Positions 34,388 through 45,876 of a stretch of 64,000 nucleotides of DNA are shown here, in pieces (the first letter of the stretch is position 1; each line of letters begins with the position of its first letter). The DNA is from Tethya wilhelma. Lineage: Eukaryota > Porifera > Demospongiae > Tethyida > Tethyidae. The notes below the pieces were generated by a model, which saw nothing but the letters and a program-made list of their open reading frames with translations, was not told the DNA's origin and made no database searches. Location: NCBI GenBank assembly GCA_964030475.1, contig CAXIPT010000001.1, positions 7,711,687 to 7,775,686 on the forward strand. The letters run 5' to 3'. The position numbers were made by a program, and so were the translations under genes.

Positions 34388-35861
34388 TTACGCACACACA
34401 TCACGACAATAGCTATAGGTCTCACAGTCACGGTAACAATCTTGAGATGCCGCAGTCCGGGCCAACCCACCAGTGACGTAGACAATCAAGAGGATGATAA
34501 AGACCAGAATCAATACTCCATACTTGACAAACATCCCAATATTGCAACCCAGGGCCAGGTGTCCAAACCTCTTGGCTTCAGCAAAGTTTCCCTCATCATT
34601 GTGATTGGTGGACTGGTAATAAACAAGAAACAAACAAAAAAAATTAACAAAATTACGAAGCTTCAGTGTGTGAACACAAGCATGCAATTACCAGCTGCAG
34701 TGGCATGCAGCCAAACTTTTTGAACTTCCTGTCACTGGATTGGAGTGACTGGACATGTATGGTGTATTACTATACTACGTGGGCAATACTATTACATGGT
34801 TTATACTCAAGTACAATAACTTGAGCACACCTCATGTAACTCACAATGATGGCAAAGATGAGTGCAGGAATGAGGCAGATGAATGCCAGTATGTTTCCAT
34901 GTATGAAACAGATGGCCATCATCACTAGAGTCAGAGTGAGATAGGAGGCAGCACGGGGTCTTGAGGCAACTATGATAGCTGATGGCATAGCAGAAGGCTG
35001 ATTGACAACCACCACATTCTGTGTGTGTGTGAAACAATAATTATGTGTACAAAAATTAAAGAATCAATACACATGCAGTGGGACATATATCCCGATAAAC
35101 TCAGTTAAAACCAGTCAAACCACATATACAACTATAGATATAAATTCCTGAATAACCAGAACAATTAATTTTCATTTTTCTATGACTGAAGACTGGTGAA
35201 TGACATGCTTTCACCAGTCTTTAATAACATGCAAGAAAGTTTTTGTAACACTGAGTGCTAGGAACAGGCTGATTGACTGGTATTTAATTTTCTAGATTTG
35301 AATTTCAGGGACTAAAGCATGCAGGACCTGAGGTGCAGGCTACTAGTACTTGAGCCTGGTTGATAGGCTAGCTTAGATTAACAATTGTTATGTACATAAT
35401 GTATGCCTATTAAATGGACAAAATAACTATAGAAAAAACACAGTCCATCTACACCTGTTGATTGTATCTAAGCTATTCTTACAGTTGATGAGCTCTGTTG
35501 TCCCATGACAGGTGGAGCAGGAGCGTATCCACCTTGAGGTGCCATCATTGGTTGGCCTTGGCCAGGGTAAGGCTGGGGTTGAACTTGAGAGTAGCCTACT
35601 GGTCCAGCTGCTGGGGCAGGGTGGTAGACATCACTCTGAGGAATAGGATGATATCTAGAACTATTTGATCCACTGTAGGGAGGGGGCATTTCTGTCAGTA
35701 TGTGTGTGAAAACAACAGTAAAAAACAAACAAACAAACCAAAAAAACAACTTGACTTAGCTATGCAGCCTAAATCAGTAGATCTGAGCTAATGAACTAAG
35801 CGATTTTGCCAGTACTACTAGCACTACTGAAAGACTTACCTCCTGTATTGGTAGTAGACAT
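34388..35861 (-). CDS. Dispanin/CD225 two-helix membrane protein, paralog B (four exons)
   Basis: Exons 35840-35861, 35483-35691, 34845-35018 and 34388-34612 total 630 nt, 209 residues. The start codon at 35861 opens MSTTNTG. Exon 2 is again Pro/Gln/Tyr-rich (PHPIPQ-type, VQPQPYPGQGQ, APAPPVMGQQSSST) and shares whole blocks with paralog A. Exon 3 encodes the first helix (TLTLVMMAICFIHGNILAFI) and is the same length as in A (174 nt). Exon 4 has FAEAKRFGHLALGCNIGMF, the second helix (YGVLILVFIILLIVYVTGG) and a Cys-rich C-terminus (CYRDCETYSYCRDVCA). A cytosolic N-terminus with two membrane segments joined by the conserved AKRFG loop is the CD225 layout. The gene is compact while paralog A has been expanded by transposons, so the duplication is followed by unequal intron growth. 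Confidence 0.88.
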
Positions 35862-36025
35862 TCTTTTCGTAGGTTAGGAACAGCTACGTAGAAACTCTTG
35901 CTGGAAGGCGAGTGTGTCTTGTTTACGCTCTGCGCCGACAGCAGTCTATTTAATACTGCTTGAAATGCGCATGCGCAGCATAACCGGTCACTACGGGTCA
36001 GGTGTATATATTCATGAGGCTCAGG

Positions 36026-36067
36026 GTTAGGGCACCGGAAATATAAATCCAATTAACGTACGTGTTC
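36026..36067 (-). promoter_or_regulatory. Candidate promoter element upstream of dispanin B
   Basis: The arm of the 42-bp inverted repeat nearest dispanin B, about 165 bp before its start codon. It contains CCGGAAAT and an ACGTACGT palindrome. Retention of 41 of 42 bases in the distant copy suggests either recent duplication or function. Confidence 0.4.
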
Positions 36068-36319
36068 ACGCTCCCTGAACTTGACTGATATAATTATGAA
36101 TACTGATACATCATTGAATTAGGGCTTAGCACCTTAGTTCTAAGTTAGAGGCTAGTTCAATAATTATTGAGGTTTATTATTGAACCTGGATCCCAGACTA
36201 TTATGACCACCACATATAGTTCACCACATACATAACTATCACGGCTCTTAGCTCAGCACTCTTGGCATGTTTATGTTTAATTTATGGTCATAAATAAAGG
36301 TAGAATTCAAACTGTTCAT

Positions 36320-39154
36320 TCATGAGTAGAAAGTTGACATAAACACAACAGTGTCTACATTGAGAGTGGCATGCCACCATCTGTCAGGAAAGTAAATAAC
36401 CTACAAGAAAAACAAATATTTATTTAATGCAATGCAATCATTACACTGACACTAGAATTACATTCACAAGTAAAAAAAAAACATTCAAAATGGAATTAAA
36501 TTTAATGCTAATGGGCCATCCATGTCATTCCTGTGTACCCAGTACTACCTATTGGGAATATGCACATACAATTGGCCAACTCAATCTATATATAGCTCTA
36601 ATAAAATTTCATTTGTGGTGAAATTCCAGCCTACACATAATGCTGACCTCTCCAGGATGTAGTGTGCACTCCAGGGGCTTTTCTAGTGTAGAATTAAAGG
36701 AAGGATAGGTATGGAGGAGCCAGTGTAGAGTGGTCTTGTCAGGATGGTAAACAGGATGCTGGGCAGGAGAGTATAGAAACCACCTCTACAGTGGAATACA
36801 GTGTGGATGCATACATGTAATGGAGATGAAATCACAGGCAAAATTTTGTCCCCTTTTTGGAGGCATAGGGCAAAGGCTATGTGGTATAGCATGGATGTGG
36901 TTCCGTAAGCTATAATAACATATCCATGGTTATAGGTACTGTAGACTCCTACACACATGAATGAATAGTTGAATGTGTGAATGAATCTGGAATAGACCTA
37001 GATACAAGAGCTGGTCTTTCACTTTGCACTGTCAGTAATAAGCCAAACATTCATAAATTGACAAAATAATCACAAGTATACCTTCCTTCCATACAGTGTC
37101 TCTGCAAATGTAGGACCATGTATGTGAAATGGCACACCAGTGCCAGGACCTGGATATATACGTAGAGCAAATGTGAGACCACAAATCCTGTTTTTTAGAA
37201 CCGAACCATACAGCTGCAAAGACATACCACAACGTGTGACTACAATAAAGCATTGCAGGGTTTCAAATGAGGTTTGTTAGGTGAGTAAAGCCCAACCAAA
37301 TGACAACAAATGCCAATTAAAAACAGATCAAAGAGAGCATCTCCATATTTGGGCTAGTACTATATAGTCACAGTGACACCACAACATTGCTTAGCAACTG
37401 AAATAACTTCAACACGCAAAAAAATTCCAATGGGAAGGCAAGCTATCAACAAGAAAGAAATCACATGCGTATGAGAAATTGTTCCAGGAGAGATTTCCCT
37501 TCTAGTCCCAACAACATACACTGGAGCTATTGTTCCTACCAGCAAGACCAAAGCTGAGGACAGGCTCCATTCCAGGGAGACCATAGGGTGGCAACTGATA
37601 GAGAGAGAAGAGAGAGTCCCAGTCTTCACGATTGTTGTCACCAAAATGATAGAGGGTTTCTAAGAAGAGGACAGGGAGAAATAATGTGCACTTAAGTTAG
37701 TTAGTCATCCATTCAAAAATGCAGAGAAGCTTATGTATACACTACGAATACACACATACCATTGCCAAGTATGCCAATATTCTGAGGGTCCATGTACTTC
37801 TCAATGTACTCGCACAAAGTCATTTTTACTATTAGACGAGTGTTCATGTACATGTGTACAGAAACCTAATGCAGAGGAAGTCTATCCTAATGAGTCTAAG
37901 AGTACCTTTGCGATATGAGTGTGTGTTAGCCGTAGCAACAGTAATGGTTTCATGGCCAAAATCTTTCAGCAGTCTATACTTCGTAGAGTGAGTTCTGAAC
38001 AGCTGTATCATGGCACCAAATGATACTGATACGAGAAGGCATTTCTGACCATACCTAGACTAAAGATATTAACTTGGTAGGTACTCACAGTTTGGTCTGA
38101 TACCCCAGTCAATATCACAGGTTCCTTATAGGCAAACCTATACACACACAATGAGAGAGAGAGAGAGAGAGGTTGTGCTGTATTGTTTGCTGTTCAGATC
38201 GACTTGGCTAGCTTACTCCTTCTCAAACTCCTCCACTGACAGAGTCAAGTCCCTTCTCTTGATGTTGCAAGGACCAGTCAAATCAGGAAACTCATGTGGC
38301 ACAAACCTACATATACATTCCACAAACACAAGTAGCAGTATGAGCACTTGCATCTGACCATGTCAACCATTGGCAATTGCCCCACCCTGCTGACCTCTAG
38401 CTTTGTACTTGGGCCCACTATCTCTTAGTGCACTTTTTAGGCATACTGGCAGTAAAAGGGAAAGGCTTGAAAATGAGAAATACTTTTTTCTATCATGGTT
38501 TTTTAGGCAACCACTTACGTAGATCACATTGTAAACAAGGGGTAATATTATTACAGACAGATACTTCACTTTGGAATTGAAGAGTACAGTGATATATAAT
38601 TTCACATATCACTCCACACACGTAGTATCATAAAGTACTAGAGTGTACACAGTTACATGCTGCATACCATCCACCATGTGGTTCCATCTCCAGTGACTGT
38701 AATGCTTCTACCTTCTCATTACGTTCATTTGAACACACACAAAGTGACATATTCACACCAGGGCCTGTGTGTTGAGCTGCCTTTTTCCTGTGGTCCACAA
38801 CAGCACCCTCTTTTCCATCTCCCTCTATCTCACATGTGTCTGATGATAATTCGCCGTTCTCTCTGCTACTTTCCCAGGAGTGTCTGAGAATATTCTGAAA
38901 GTTTTCTGAGCAGCTCTCACAGAAGGATAGGACTCCATTTTGGTTGGTCAGTAACCATAGGAGTTGTGGTAGGAATATTAAAATGATATAAAACTGAAGT
39001 GATGTCACTGCTGCTGGAAATCTGTGCCAGGAAAGAATACCACATGATCAATCTACATGAGTCTTGTGCAAATTCAAGGAGGCTTGCATAAAATCTCGAT
39101 GAGCATTAATGTATATTGCTAGTGTATTACTTTATTCCAGGCTTACCTTTGCAT
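36320..39154 (-). CDS. JMJD8: JmjC-domain protein JMJD8 (ten exons)
   Basis: Secretory-pathway JmjC-fold protein. Exons: 39147-39154, 38668-39021, 38217-38306, 38089-38137, 37906-38002, 37760-37828, 37540-37659, 37082-37149, 36648-36785, 36320-36400; 1074 nt, 357 residues, all phases consistent. The 8-nt first exon gives MQR. It joins a hydrophobic segment (SLQFYIILIFLPQLLWLL) that should act as a signal anchor. About 90 residues then have no counterpart in the ~264-residue human protein. The conserved part runs from CNIKRRDLTLSVEEFEKEFA through EPVILTGVSDQT, VATANTHSYRK, TLYHFGDNNREDWDSLF, GVPFHIHGPTFAETLYGRK and HPDKTTLHWLLHTYP to VIYFPDRWWHATLNVDT. The usual iron-binding HxD/E reads HIH (~271-273), as in human JMJD8 (HWH), so classical oxygenase chemistry is uncertain. 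Confidence 0.93.
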
Positions 39155-39235
39155 GCTGACACTGGTGCTGTGCTTTATTTGGAGGCAGAAATGTTTTGAG
39201 AGGCTCTTATTAGAGTGAATGGAATTTTTACCGCC
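39155..39235. promoter_or_regulatory. 81-bp bidirectional promoter between JMJD8 and CHID1
   Basis: The start codons of the two divergent genes are separated by only 81 bp, so both 5' untranslated regions and the core promoter must lie within or overlap this stretch or the opposite gene. No TATA box is evident. It contains GGCGGTAAAAATTCC on the minus strand just before the CHID1 start. Confidence 0.7.
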
Positions 39236-42200
39236 ATGAATCTCTTGAGGGTTGCATTATTCATGGTGTGCTTGCTTGCAGCATTGTCCATTGCAGAGTC
39301 AACACTGAGCAAGAAAGACAAGAAAGGGAAAAAGAAGAAAGAAGACAAACAGCAGGTCAGGACTCAGAAGTGCATGGTGTGCATAAATTTGTAACTGATT
39401 ATGCATGCATGATTAAATGAAGTTTTTTAAGGAAAGTATTGAGTTTGTCACTGCTACATTGATTTGAATTATGGAGGTTTTTTTTACTCGTTTCAGAATC
39501 AATCTTTTTGCAACCTCTGCCTGTCACACATTGTTACAGGTCAAGTTACCTAAAACAACTGTACTAGAACGTGGTCTAGTTGTGACCACACCAAAGTGGA
39601 AGGACATTGTGAGCAACCATCAACAGTATTCCACAGCTTCTCAACGAACCAAGCAGTTTCAAGGACTCTCTCTGGTATACGTCACTCCTGTAAGTTTGTT
39701 GTGCACATTCCAGTAGGTAGAGTACTGTAGGTCAACACTTAAATTTTAATTTTTTTCCCTCCGGTATGAATAGTGGAATAGTCATGGATACGACATTGCT
39801 AAGTGGTTTGGAAGCAAGTTTACTCACGTCTCTCCTGTATGGCTGCAACTGAAGAAACAGTAAGCCCTGTCTGAGAAACAGTAGTGTTGAGCCAGCCCCT
39901 TGACATTCATTTGTTTACAGGTTGGGAGGTGGGTTTAGCATTGAAGGTACACATGACATTGACCAAGGTGAGTTTATAGTGTTTCTTGTAGGTTATCTCT
40001 TTAGTCTCCCATAACTTAGCTGAGCACAGTTTTGTTGATAAAATATGGACCCTTTAATTTGTTATTCAGTGGTTAACTGCACTGAGTACCCTGCATTTTC
40101 TCTTCCTCATATCCAACTTGTGTATCAATCCCCACACATTGTATGAAGAGCTACAATCAGTGCTGTTGCTGTTACAGTTGCATGTTTTGCAATAATAAGT
40201 TTGGTCTGTTGGTTGTGATGCACTGTTGTGTGTTCCATCATGTAAGGTTGGGTAAGGGATGTCAGAGAAGGAGGTGAGGGAGTGAGGATTGTACCGCGAC
40301 TTCTCTTTGAAGGGTGGAGTGTCACTGACTACATGAACCTGTTCGCCGACCAAGACACCATGATTGAGATTGCAGAATACATCAGTCATAAAGTGGAGGT
40401 AAGGTTTGTTGATGATATCATCTAGTTTGTTATCTTTTACCAAACTTAAAATGCCAGTCATGGTACCGTTGACATGCACTGAGATGTTGATTGATAGCCA
40501 CTTAAAATTTAGTTTACTATGATGTGGTATTGGAATATGCAAGTATTTTTTCACTGTTACACATTATCATAATTTTCTGCAGTTTTATCAGTTTGACGGA
40601 ATAGTGTTGGAAGTTTGGAGTCAGTTAGGAGGACATCACAAGAGGTGAACTAGTGCTGTGTTGATGTGCGTAGGCTTCATTCACTAGAACTTTTGATTCT
40701 CTAGTGAGCTTGCTCATTTAGTGAAGTTGATCGCAGAGGAACTTCACAATAAGAACTTTGACCTTATACTGGTCATCCCTTCTTCCAAGCATGGGTAAGT
40801 ATGTACATGATATTGTGTACAGCTTAGTTCTTTGCACTGTCAGATATCTACAACACAGTATATGCCGTTGCTGTCATTCTGTGAATTAATAATTTTGTAG
40901 TTCTATGTTTGGTGCATCTGATTTCAAGAAGTTGGTTGCTCATGTTGATGGTTTTAGCCTCATGACATATGACTACTCAGGACCAGGAAGGTATGTTAAC
41001 TGTGTGCACCATTGGACCATTCCAAACATTACTAAAATGATCAGCTTGTGGTGGTTCTAGTTTGACTGGTACCAAGTACAGACTAGCTGTATGAGGCAAG
41101 GAGGGGTCGGAGAGGATTGTTGCAGAGAATTTATGCACAGCACAGTTTACTGGCTTAAATTAGTTAGTGAGATTAAGGATAGTTTAGTAATGTAACTCAG
41201 CACAAAGGAACCTTCTAGAATACCACAAGAAAAACTAGTATTACCAGTAAATTGTTATTGACTGCACACCTAAAACACATGCACAAAGTTCCCAAAACAA
41301 TTTACAACAAAACACACACAATGCTAACATATAACAGCAACAATCAAGGAGGAGTAATTTTTTTTGTACCATATGTCTATACATCTAATGATCACTTTAT
41401 CCTTAGCCCTGGTGCCAATGCCCCCATTGATTGGATGGAGGAGTGTGTTGTGAGCCTAGCACCAAATCTCTCTCTAGACAGAGCCAAGATACTGCTAGGA
41501 CTAAATTTCTATGGATACGACTTCAGCACTACCAACATGGAAGGTACTTGTTACAGTCTCATACACTGTTACAGTACTTGATGATGTTTTAGCATTGTAT
41601 AAAGCTGATTCAAGCATTTTGGTTGATAACTACTGCCTTGTCCATGTTCATGGTATACTTTAAAGTTTTGTGTCCATAAAAACTAAAGTCTATTCGCGTT
41701 CACTTGAGCCTTCAAAATTTCCTCATAGATACCATTCGATTGCAAATTTCACGTAGATTCGTTTGGTGCTTTTTAAAAAGCGCTACCCCTTACCATTCAA
41801 AAGTTACGCATATGCCCCATACATAAAGTACAGACATTCCATTAACCACAAATGCGGTAAAGCAGTACTTAAGCAAAACCACACTACTTCCTGGGCTCAA
41901 ATGAACGCGAATAGACTTTAGTACTTAATGTATATAGTACCGTATAGCGGGAAATTTTCATTAGTGCAAAATTTCATATAAATCATCAAAACTGTGCCTG
42001 AAAATTTTTTCATATACATGGCACACGCTTGTATTGCGCATAATGCAAAAGTTAGAAAATTTTTGTTAATTTTTGCATATTCAAACGGCATACAAAAAAA
42101 TTCCGCCATACAAAAATTTCCCACTATTCGGTATGCGATACAAAACTAAGTTTATATTGATATGTCCTTTAGTCAGTAAACTCAATGCATTTGAATGCAT

Positions 42201-42696
42201 TTTGATCCAAAAGATTAAGTAAGTAATCTTGTGCTTTTCTTGATCCATACTTACAGCAATAGTCGGACACAGATATTTGGATCTTCTGGAAAAGCATAAG
42301 CCAAAGTTGAAATGGGATAGTCACTGTGCCGAACACGCTTTCAAATACAAGTGTGTAGGCTTACGCTTTTTTGATTAGTATAAATTCTGTATATTCTAGT
42401 ACAGTAAGCTTACATTAATTCAAGCATTGTTCATAGCATCTGCATAATTTATGTTCTAATGTCAATAGATCAGGGAGCAATGTACACGAAGTATACTTTC
42501 CTACACTGAAAGTAAGTTTATATAGGACCGCATCCTTTTCATATGCACACATTATACTAATGGCTATGCATACAACCATCATAATACATTTATGCAGTCC
42601 ATTCATGATCGAGTGAAATTAGCCGAGGAGCTTAGTACTGGCATATCGATATGGGAGATTGGGCAAGGACTAGACTACTTCTATGACCTCCTGTAG
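39236..42696 (+). CDS. CHID1: Chitinase-domain protein CHID1 (twelve exons)
   Basis: Secreted/lysosomal glycosyl hydrolase 18-fold protein, related to mammalian stabilin-interacting chitinase-like protein. Exons: 39236-39355, 39540-39689, 39774-39859, 39921-39967, 40247-40398, 40583-40644, 40705-40794, 40901-40990, 41407-41543, 42257-42350, 42469-42511, 42598-42696; 1170 nt, 389 residues (human about 393). A signal peptide ([20 protein letters not shown]) precedes a Lys-rich stretch. Conserved blocks: [89 protein letters not shown] and [17 protein letters not shown]. The catalytic DxxDxDxE of true chitinases is not present (GIVLEVW at that position), as in other CHID1 proteins. Intron 9 hosts two MITEs. 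Exon 1 ends at a less usual GTCAG donor. Confidence 0.94.
41682..41922. mobile_element. MITE with 29-bp inverted repeats (ACTAAAGTCTATTCGCGTTC)
   Basis: Left end at 41682 (ACTAAAGTCTATTCGCGTTC then ACTTGAGCC) and right end at 41922 are inverted copies with one mismatch in 29. It is about 240 bp with no ORF and lies in CHID1 intron 9. Confidence 0.92.
41938..42134. mobile_element. MITE with TACCGTATAGCGGGAAATTTT ends
   Basis: Left TACCGTATAGCGGGAAATTT and right AAATTTCCCACTATTCGGTA form imperfect inverted termini. It sits only about 15 bp from the previous MITE. Confidence 0.82.
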
Positions 42697-43722
42697 TGAG
42701 TCACCATGGCAATGTATTTAGGAGTTTTTGTGTGTGTGTGTGTGTAATTGAAAGGATTCATATATAGTCTAAAAGTTCTGTGGGCTGATTCATGCTGTTG
42801 ATATTTTAATAAAGGTTTAATTCGTTGAATTTGTGAAACAATAAGTATGATCAGTTACTATTTCATATACTTTTGCAATGCCACATGCTAATAATGATTA
42901 TGTCCAACTTGGACACTGTACATGCATGCTAGTTTTTCCTTTTGAAGAAGTATCATAGTTTGAGATATTTTTGCATTTGAAAATAGAGTTTGTATGTTAA
43001 AGTTTTGCATGTTTAATAATTTATTTTCGTACTTACGTAGTACCTGCATTATATTGGTAATGCATGGGTTGTCACAATTTCAAGCGTTTGATTTTCCCAA
43101 TGCGAATATTAACCAAATTATGGACCATTGGTTTTTGAAGTGTGAAGTGCAGGTAAGCAATCATGGTGCCATCCACACTAAATGTATAAAACTTTTGATG
43201 ATCAGAACCATTCCTTGATTGTAATTGAAAGATGAAACTATATCTTGTGATTGGTGTGTGTAAGACTGTCAGCCTGGGGCCCTGCATCAGCTTGCTAGCT
43301 ATGTAGGGGTTCATGTGCAGCTCTATAGTAGAGTTACGTAACAATTCAGTGGGAGTTTACATTAACATGTATTTGTACAAGTACATTTTTAATGGAATTG
43401 TCACTGAGCAGTGTAGCAGCAACAGTATTTGTTAGCTTACATGCAATGTTTGCTAAACTTGTAGCTCAGTTCTGTGTGATCTGTGAAGATAAACACTCTC
43501 AGTGTCCTGTTGCATGTTGTTGTTATGATGACCCTAGACGTTCAGTAATCAGCAATGTGGAGTATGGTTAAGATGATCTAGCCATACAGTGACGTAGTGA
43601 ATGTGCAGTGTATAAATGTAAACAGATGGTTAGAGTAGTTTGTGGTGGGACACAAAAATTTGTCCTTAGATAATCAATTGATTTTTTTGTGGCAGTTTGA
43701 AAACAGTCAAGTGTGTAGAAAG
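42697..43722. other. Intergenic between CHID1 and the receptor array
   Basis: No gene supported. A short GT run lies at 42728-42744. This should hold the CHID1 3' end and the promoter of the first receptor. Confidence 0.5.
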
Positions 43723-45876
43723 ATGGGAGGTAAAGTGATGATTATAACTATCACTGCCCTTCTAATGCTGCAGTGTAGCTTACAGGCTGTTGAGACCAAA
43801 GTTAGTTTGCATGTCTTAGCCATTTTGTCTGATTCAAGTGGTGTTGATGTCCCAAAATGGGAGAGAGGGATGGAAATACTACCAGGTGGACTTTTAGCTG
43901 TGGATGAAGTCAACAACAACACTGATTTTCTTCAAGGATATCACCTGGAGCTTGTACCTCTGATGATCCCTATGTGTGATCCAATTGAAGGCATCACATC
44001 TTTTGTGGAGGCAATTTCATCACCAGAGTACAACATTGTGGGAGTGACTGGTTTGTTCTGTCCTAGACTAGCCGACTCCATTTCACCTCTAGCTGGACAT
44101 GAAGGAATTGATTTAATAACACTTTCTGGTTCTACAACTTATGTTCCCAAAGAGCAGGACCAGACTTTACTGACTTCAGATCGTCATTTGTATCACATGT
44201 TACCATCATCAGCAGTTTATGGTAGAGCTGTGTTAGGCTTAATGGAAGAAGTAGGGTGGAGCAGAATAGGAGTCATATACAGTCAGGGATTGTACTATCA
44301 GAAAATTGTAGAAGAATTCTCCAGTTTGATTTCTGAAGGAACTGTAACAAAAGAAATTATATTCAGTGACGAAGTGCTTGATTCTGATGATGTATTAAGA
44401 GTTCTTCAAAACTTACGTGCTTCTGGCACTAAGATAGTGTTCACTGTTGTACCACCTGGTATTGCTGCTGAGATGTTGTGTAGGAGTTATGAAGAGGAAT
44501 TGAAATGGCCGGACTATGCATGGATATTCATCGATTTTGAAACAGATGACTTAATGCTATGCAATGAAATAGCAGCAGAAAATGTCTTTGTTCTAGAGTC
44601 ACTCTTTGATTTGCCAAATTTTCACTCTCAAGTTTTTCATGATTCAATAATGGCCCTTGCTTTAGCATTGAACGTTTCAGAGATTTTTCCACATTACAAT
44701 CTGCTTGGTGGTCGCGAAAATGTAACACCCCAAGTTGTTGCTTCTAATCTTCAACAACTTTCATTCGAAGGACTCTCAGGTAAACTGGATTTCCGTCAAG
44801 GATCAAGTGGGCTACAACTTCCTATAGTAGTATCACAGATCCAAGCTAGTGGGTACGTCCAAATTGGTTTGTATGATACTGTTCAGAACGAAAGTATGTG
44901 GAATATATCCATTGATGACGTTCCTAGTGATGAATTGGAAAGAGTCTACGTCCTTTATTCGACAGCTTTAGCAGCACTTTTGTTGACTCTGATAGTGCTC
45001 TGTATTCTAGTTACAACTTTGTTTCTCATTTTGTTTGTTTGTTTACGCAACAAGCCTGAAGTGAAGGCCTCAAGCTTCTCTTTGAGTATTTGTATTTTTC
45101 TAGGCTGCTATATGGTGCTGCTGTCTTCTTTTATACACACCATAGCTAGTCGTCTTGTTGTTCCAACAGTTGATGAAAATAGAGCTCTGTCGATTTTTAT
45201 TTGTGCAGGTGGTACGTCTTTATCGACTACTGGACTTGATTTGCTTCTTGCAATGCTAATTGCAAAAACATTACGTATACATCACATATTCAACAATACT
45301 AGCAAGCTTGGAAGGCCTTGGACTGATCAAATGCTTTTGTTGATGATGATCCTCATCACATCCATCAAGATTACAATGATGATCATTTGGAATGTTGCAG
45401 ACCCTTACTACATTGTTTACGAGGAAGTACTTCAAGTGGATGCCAGGCCTCCCAACTATCAAGTTGTACAATCATGTTATTCTAACCACACTGGCATATG
45501 GCTACTCCTGATTCTTGGTTTCACTGGTCTTTTGTTTCTAGTCCTTGTTGTTCTTGCAATCAAAACGAGGAAGATTAAACGGAAAGATTTCAAGGACACG
45601 AAGAAGATGAATGCTTTGATAATGGCTATATTTTTGGACATATGTGTTGGAGTCACTCTTTGGGGTATCCTGCGTCTATCTGGTGAGAGTATTGGTAGTA
45701 AGGTTATCCTTAGTGTTGGCTATCTACTAGCAGCCATGTTGATCATACTTTTTCTTTTCATACCAAAAGTTTTGGCACCAATACGACGACTCATCAGCAA
45801 GCAGGTTAATGAATTCACTTCTAAGTCTAGCTCAGTTGATCCTCAAACTACACTATCGACACAAGTACAAGAGTAG
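43723..45876 (+). CDS. GABA-B-like class C receptor 1 (intronless)
   Basis: Seven-helix G-protein-coupled receptor of the metabotropic GABA-B-like type. The ATG at 43723 is preferred, because the longer frame upstream begins at GTG and lacks a secretion signal; this start gives 717 residues, like the neighbours. Signal peptide: VMIITITALLMLQCSLQAVE. The Venus-flytrap domain spans ~27-400: WERGMEILPGGLLAVDEVNN, MIPMCDPIEG, VTGLFCPRLADSISPL, LITLSGSTTY, PPGIAAEMLC. No Cys-rich linker follows. The 7TM part (~410-690) has EVKASSFSLSICIFLGCYMV, DLLLAMLIAKTLRIHHIF, SNHTGIWLL and the TM7 motif FIPK. GABA-B features retained include the two lobe-1 cysteines; the orthosteric Ser following the second cysteine in GABA-B1 is Pro. 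The real ligand is unknown. Confidence 0.9.
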   Translation: MGGKVMIITITALLMLQCSLQAVETKVSLHVLAILSDSSGVDVPKWERGMEILPGGLLAVDEVNNNTDFLQGYHLELVPLMIPMCDPIEGITSFVEAISSPEYNIVGVTGLFCPRLADSISPLAGHEGIDLITLSGSTTYVPKEQDQTLLTSDRHLYHMLPSSAVYGRAVLGLMEEVGWSRIGVIYSQGLYYQKIVEEFSSLISEGTVTKEIIFSDEVLDSDDVLRVLQNLRASGTKIVFTVVPPGIAAEMLCRSYEEELKWPDYAWIFIDFETDDLMLCNEIAAENVFVLESLFDLPNFHSQVFHDSIMALALALNVSEIFPHYNLLGGRENVTPQVVASNLQQLSFEGLSGKLDFRQGSSGLQLPIVVSQIQASGYVQIGLYDTVQNESMWNISIDDVPSDELERVYVLYSTALAALLLTLIVLCILVTTLFLILFVCLRNKPEVKASSFSLSICIFLGCYMVLLSSFIHTIASRLVVPTVDENRALSIFICAGGTSLSTTGLDLLLAMLIAKTLRIHHIFNNTSKLGRPWTDQMLLLMMILITSIKITMMIIWNVADPYYIVYEEVLQVDARPPNYQVVQSCYSNHTGIWLLLILGFTGLLFLVLVVLAIKTRKIKRKDFKDTKKMNALIMAIFLDICVGVTLWGILRLSGESIGSKVILSVGYLLAAMLIILFLFIPKVLAPIRRLISKQVNEFTSKSSSVDPQTTLSTQVQE

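Noticed and set aside
43642..43722. Longer N-terminus for receptor 1 (744 residues)
   Set aside because: The upstream codon is GTG and the extra 27 residues would bury the signal peptide. The ATG at 43723 gives the same length as the paralogs.
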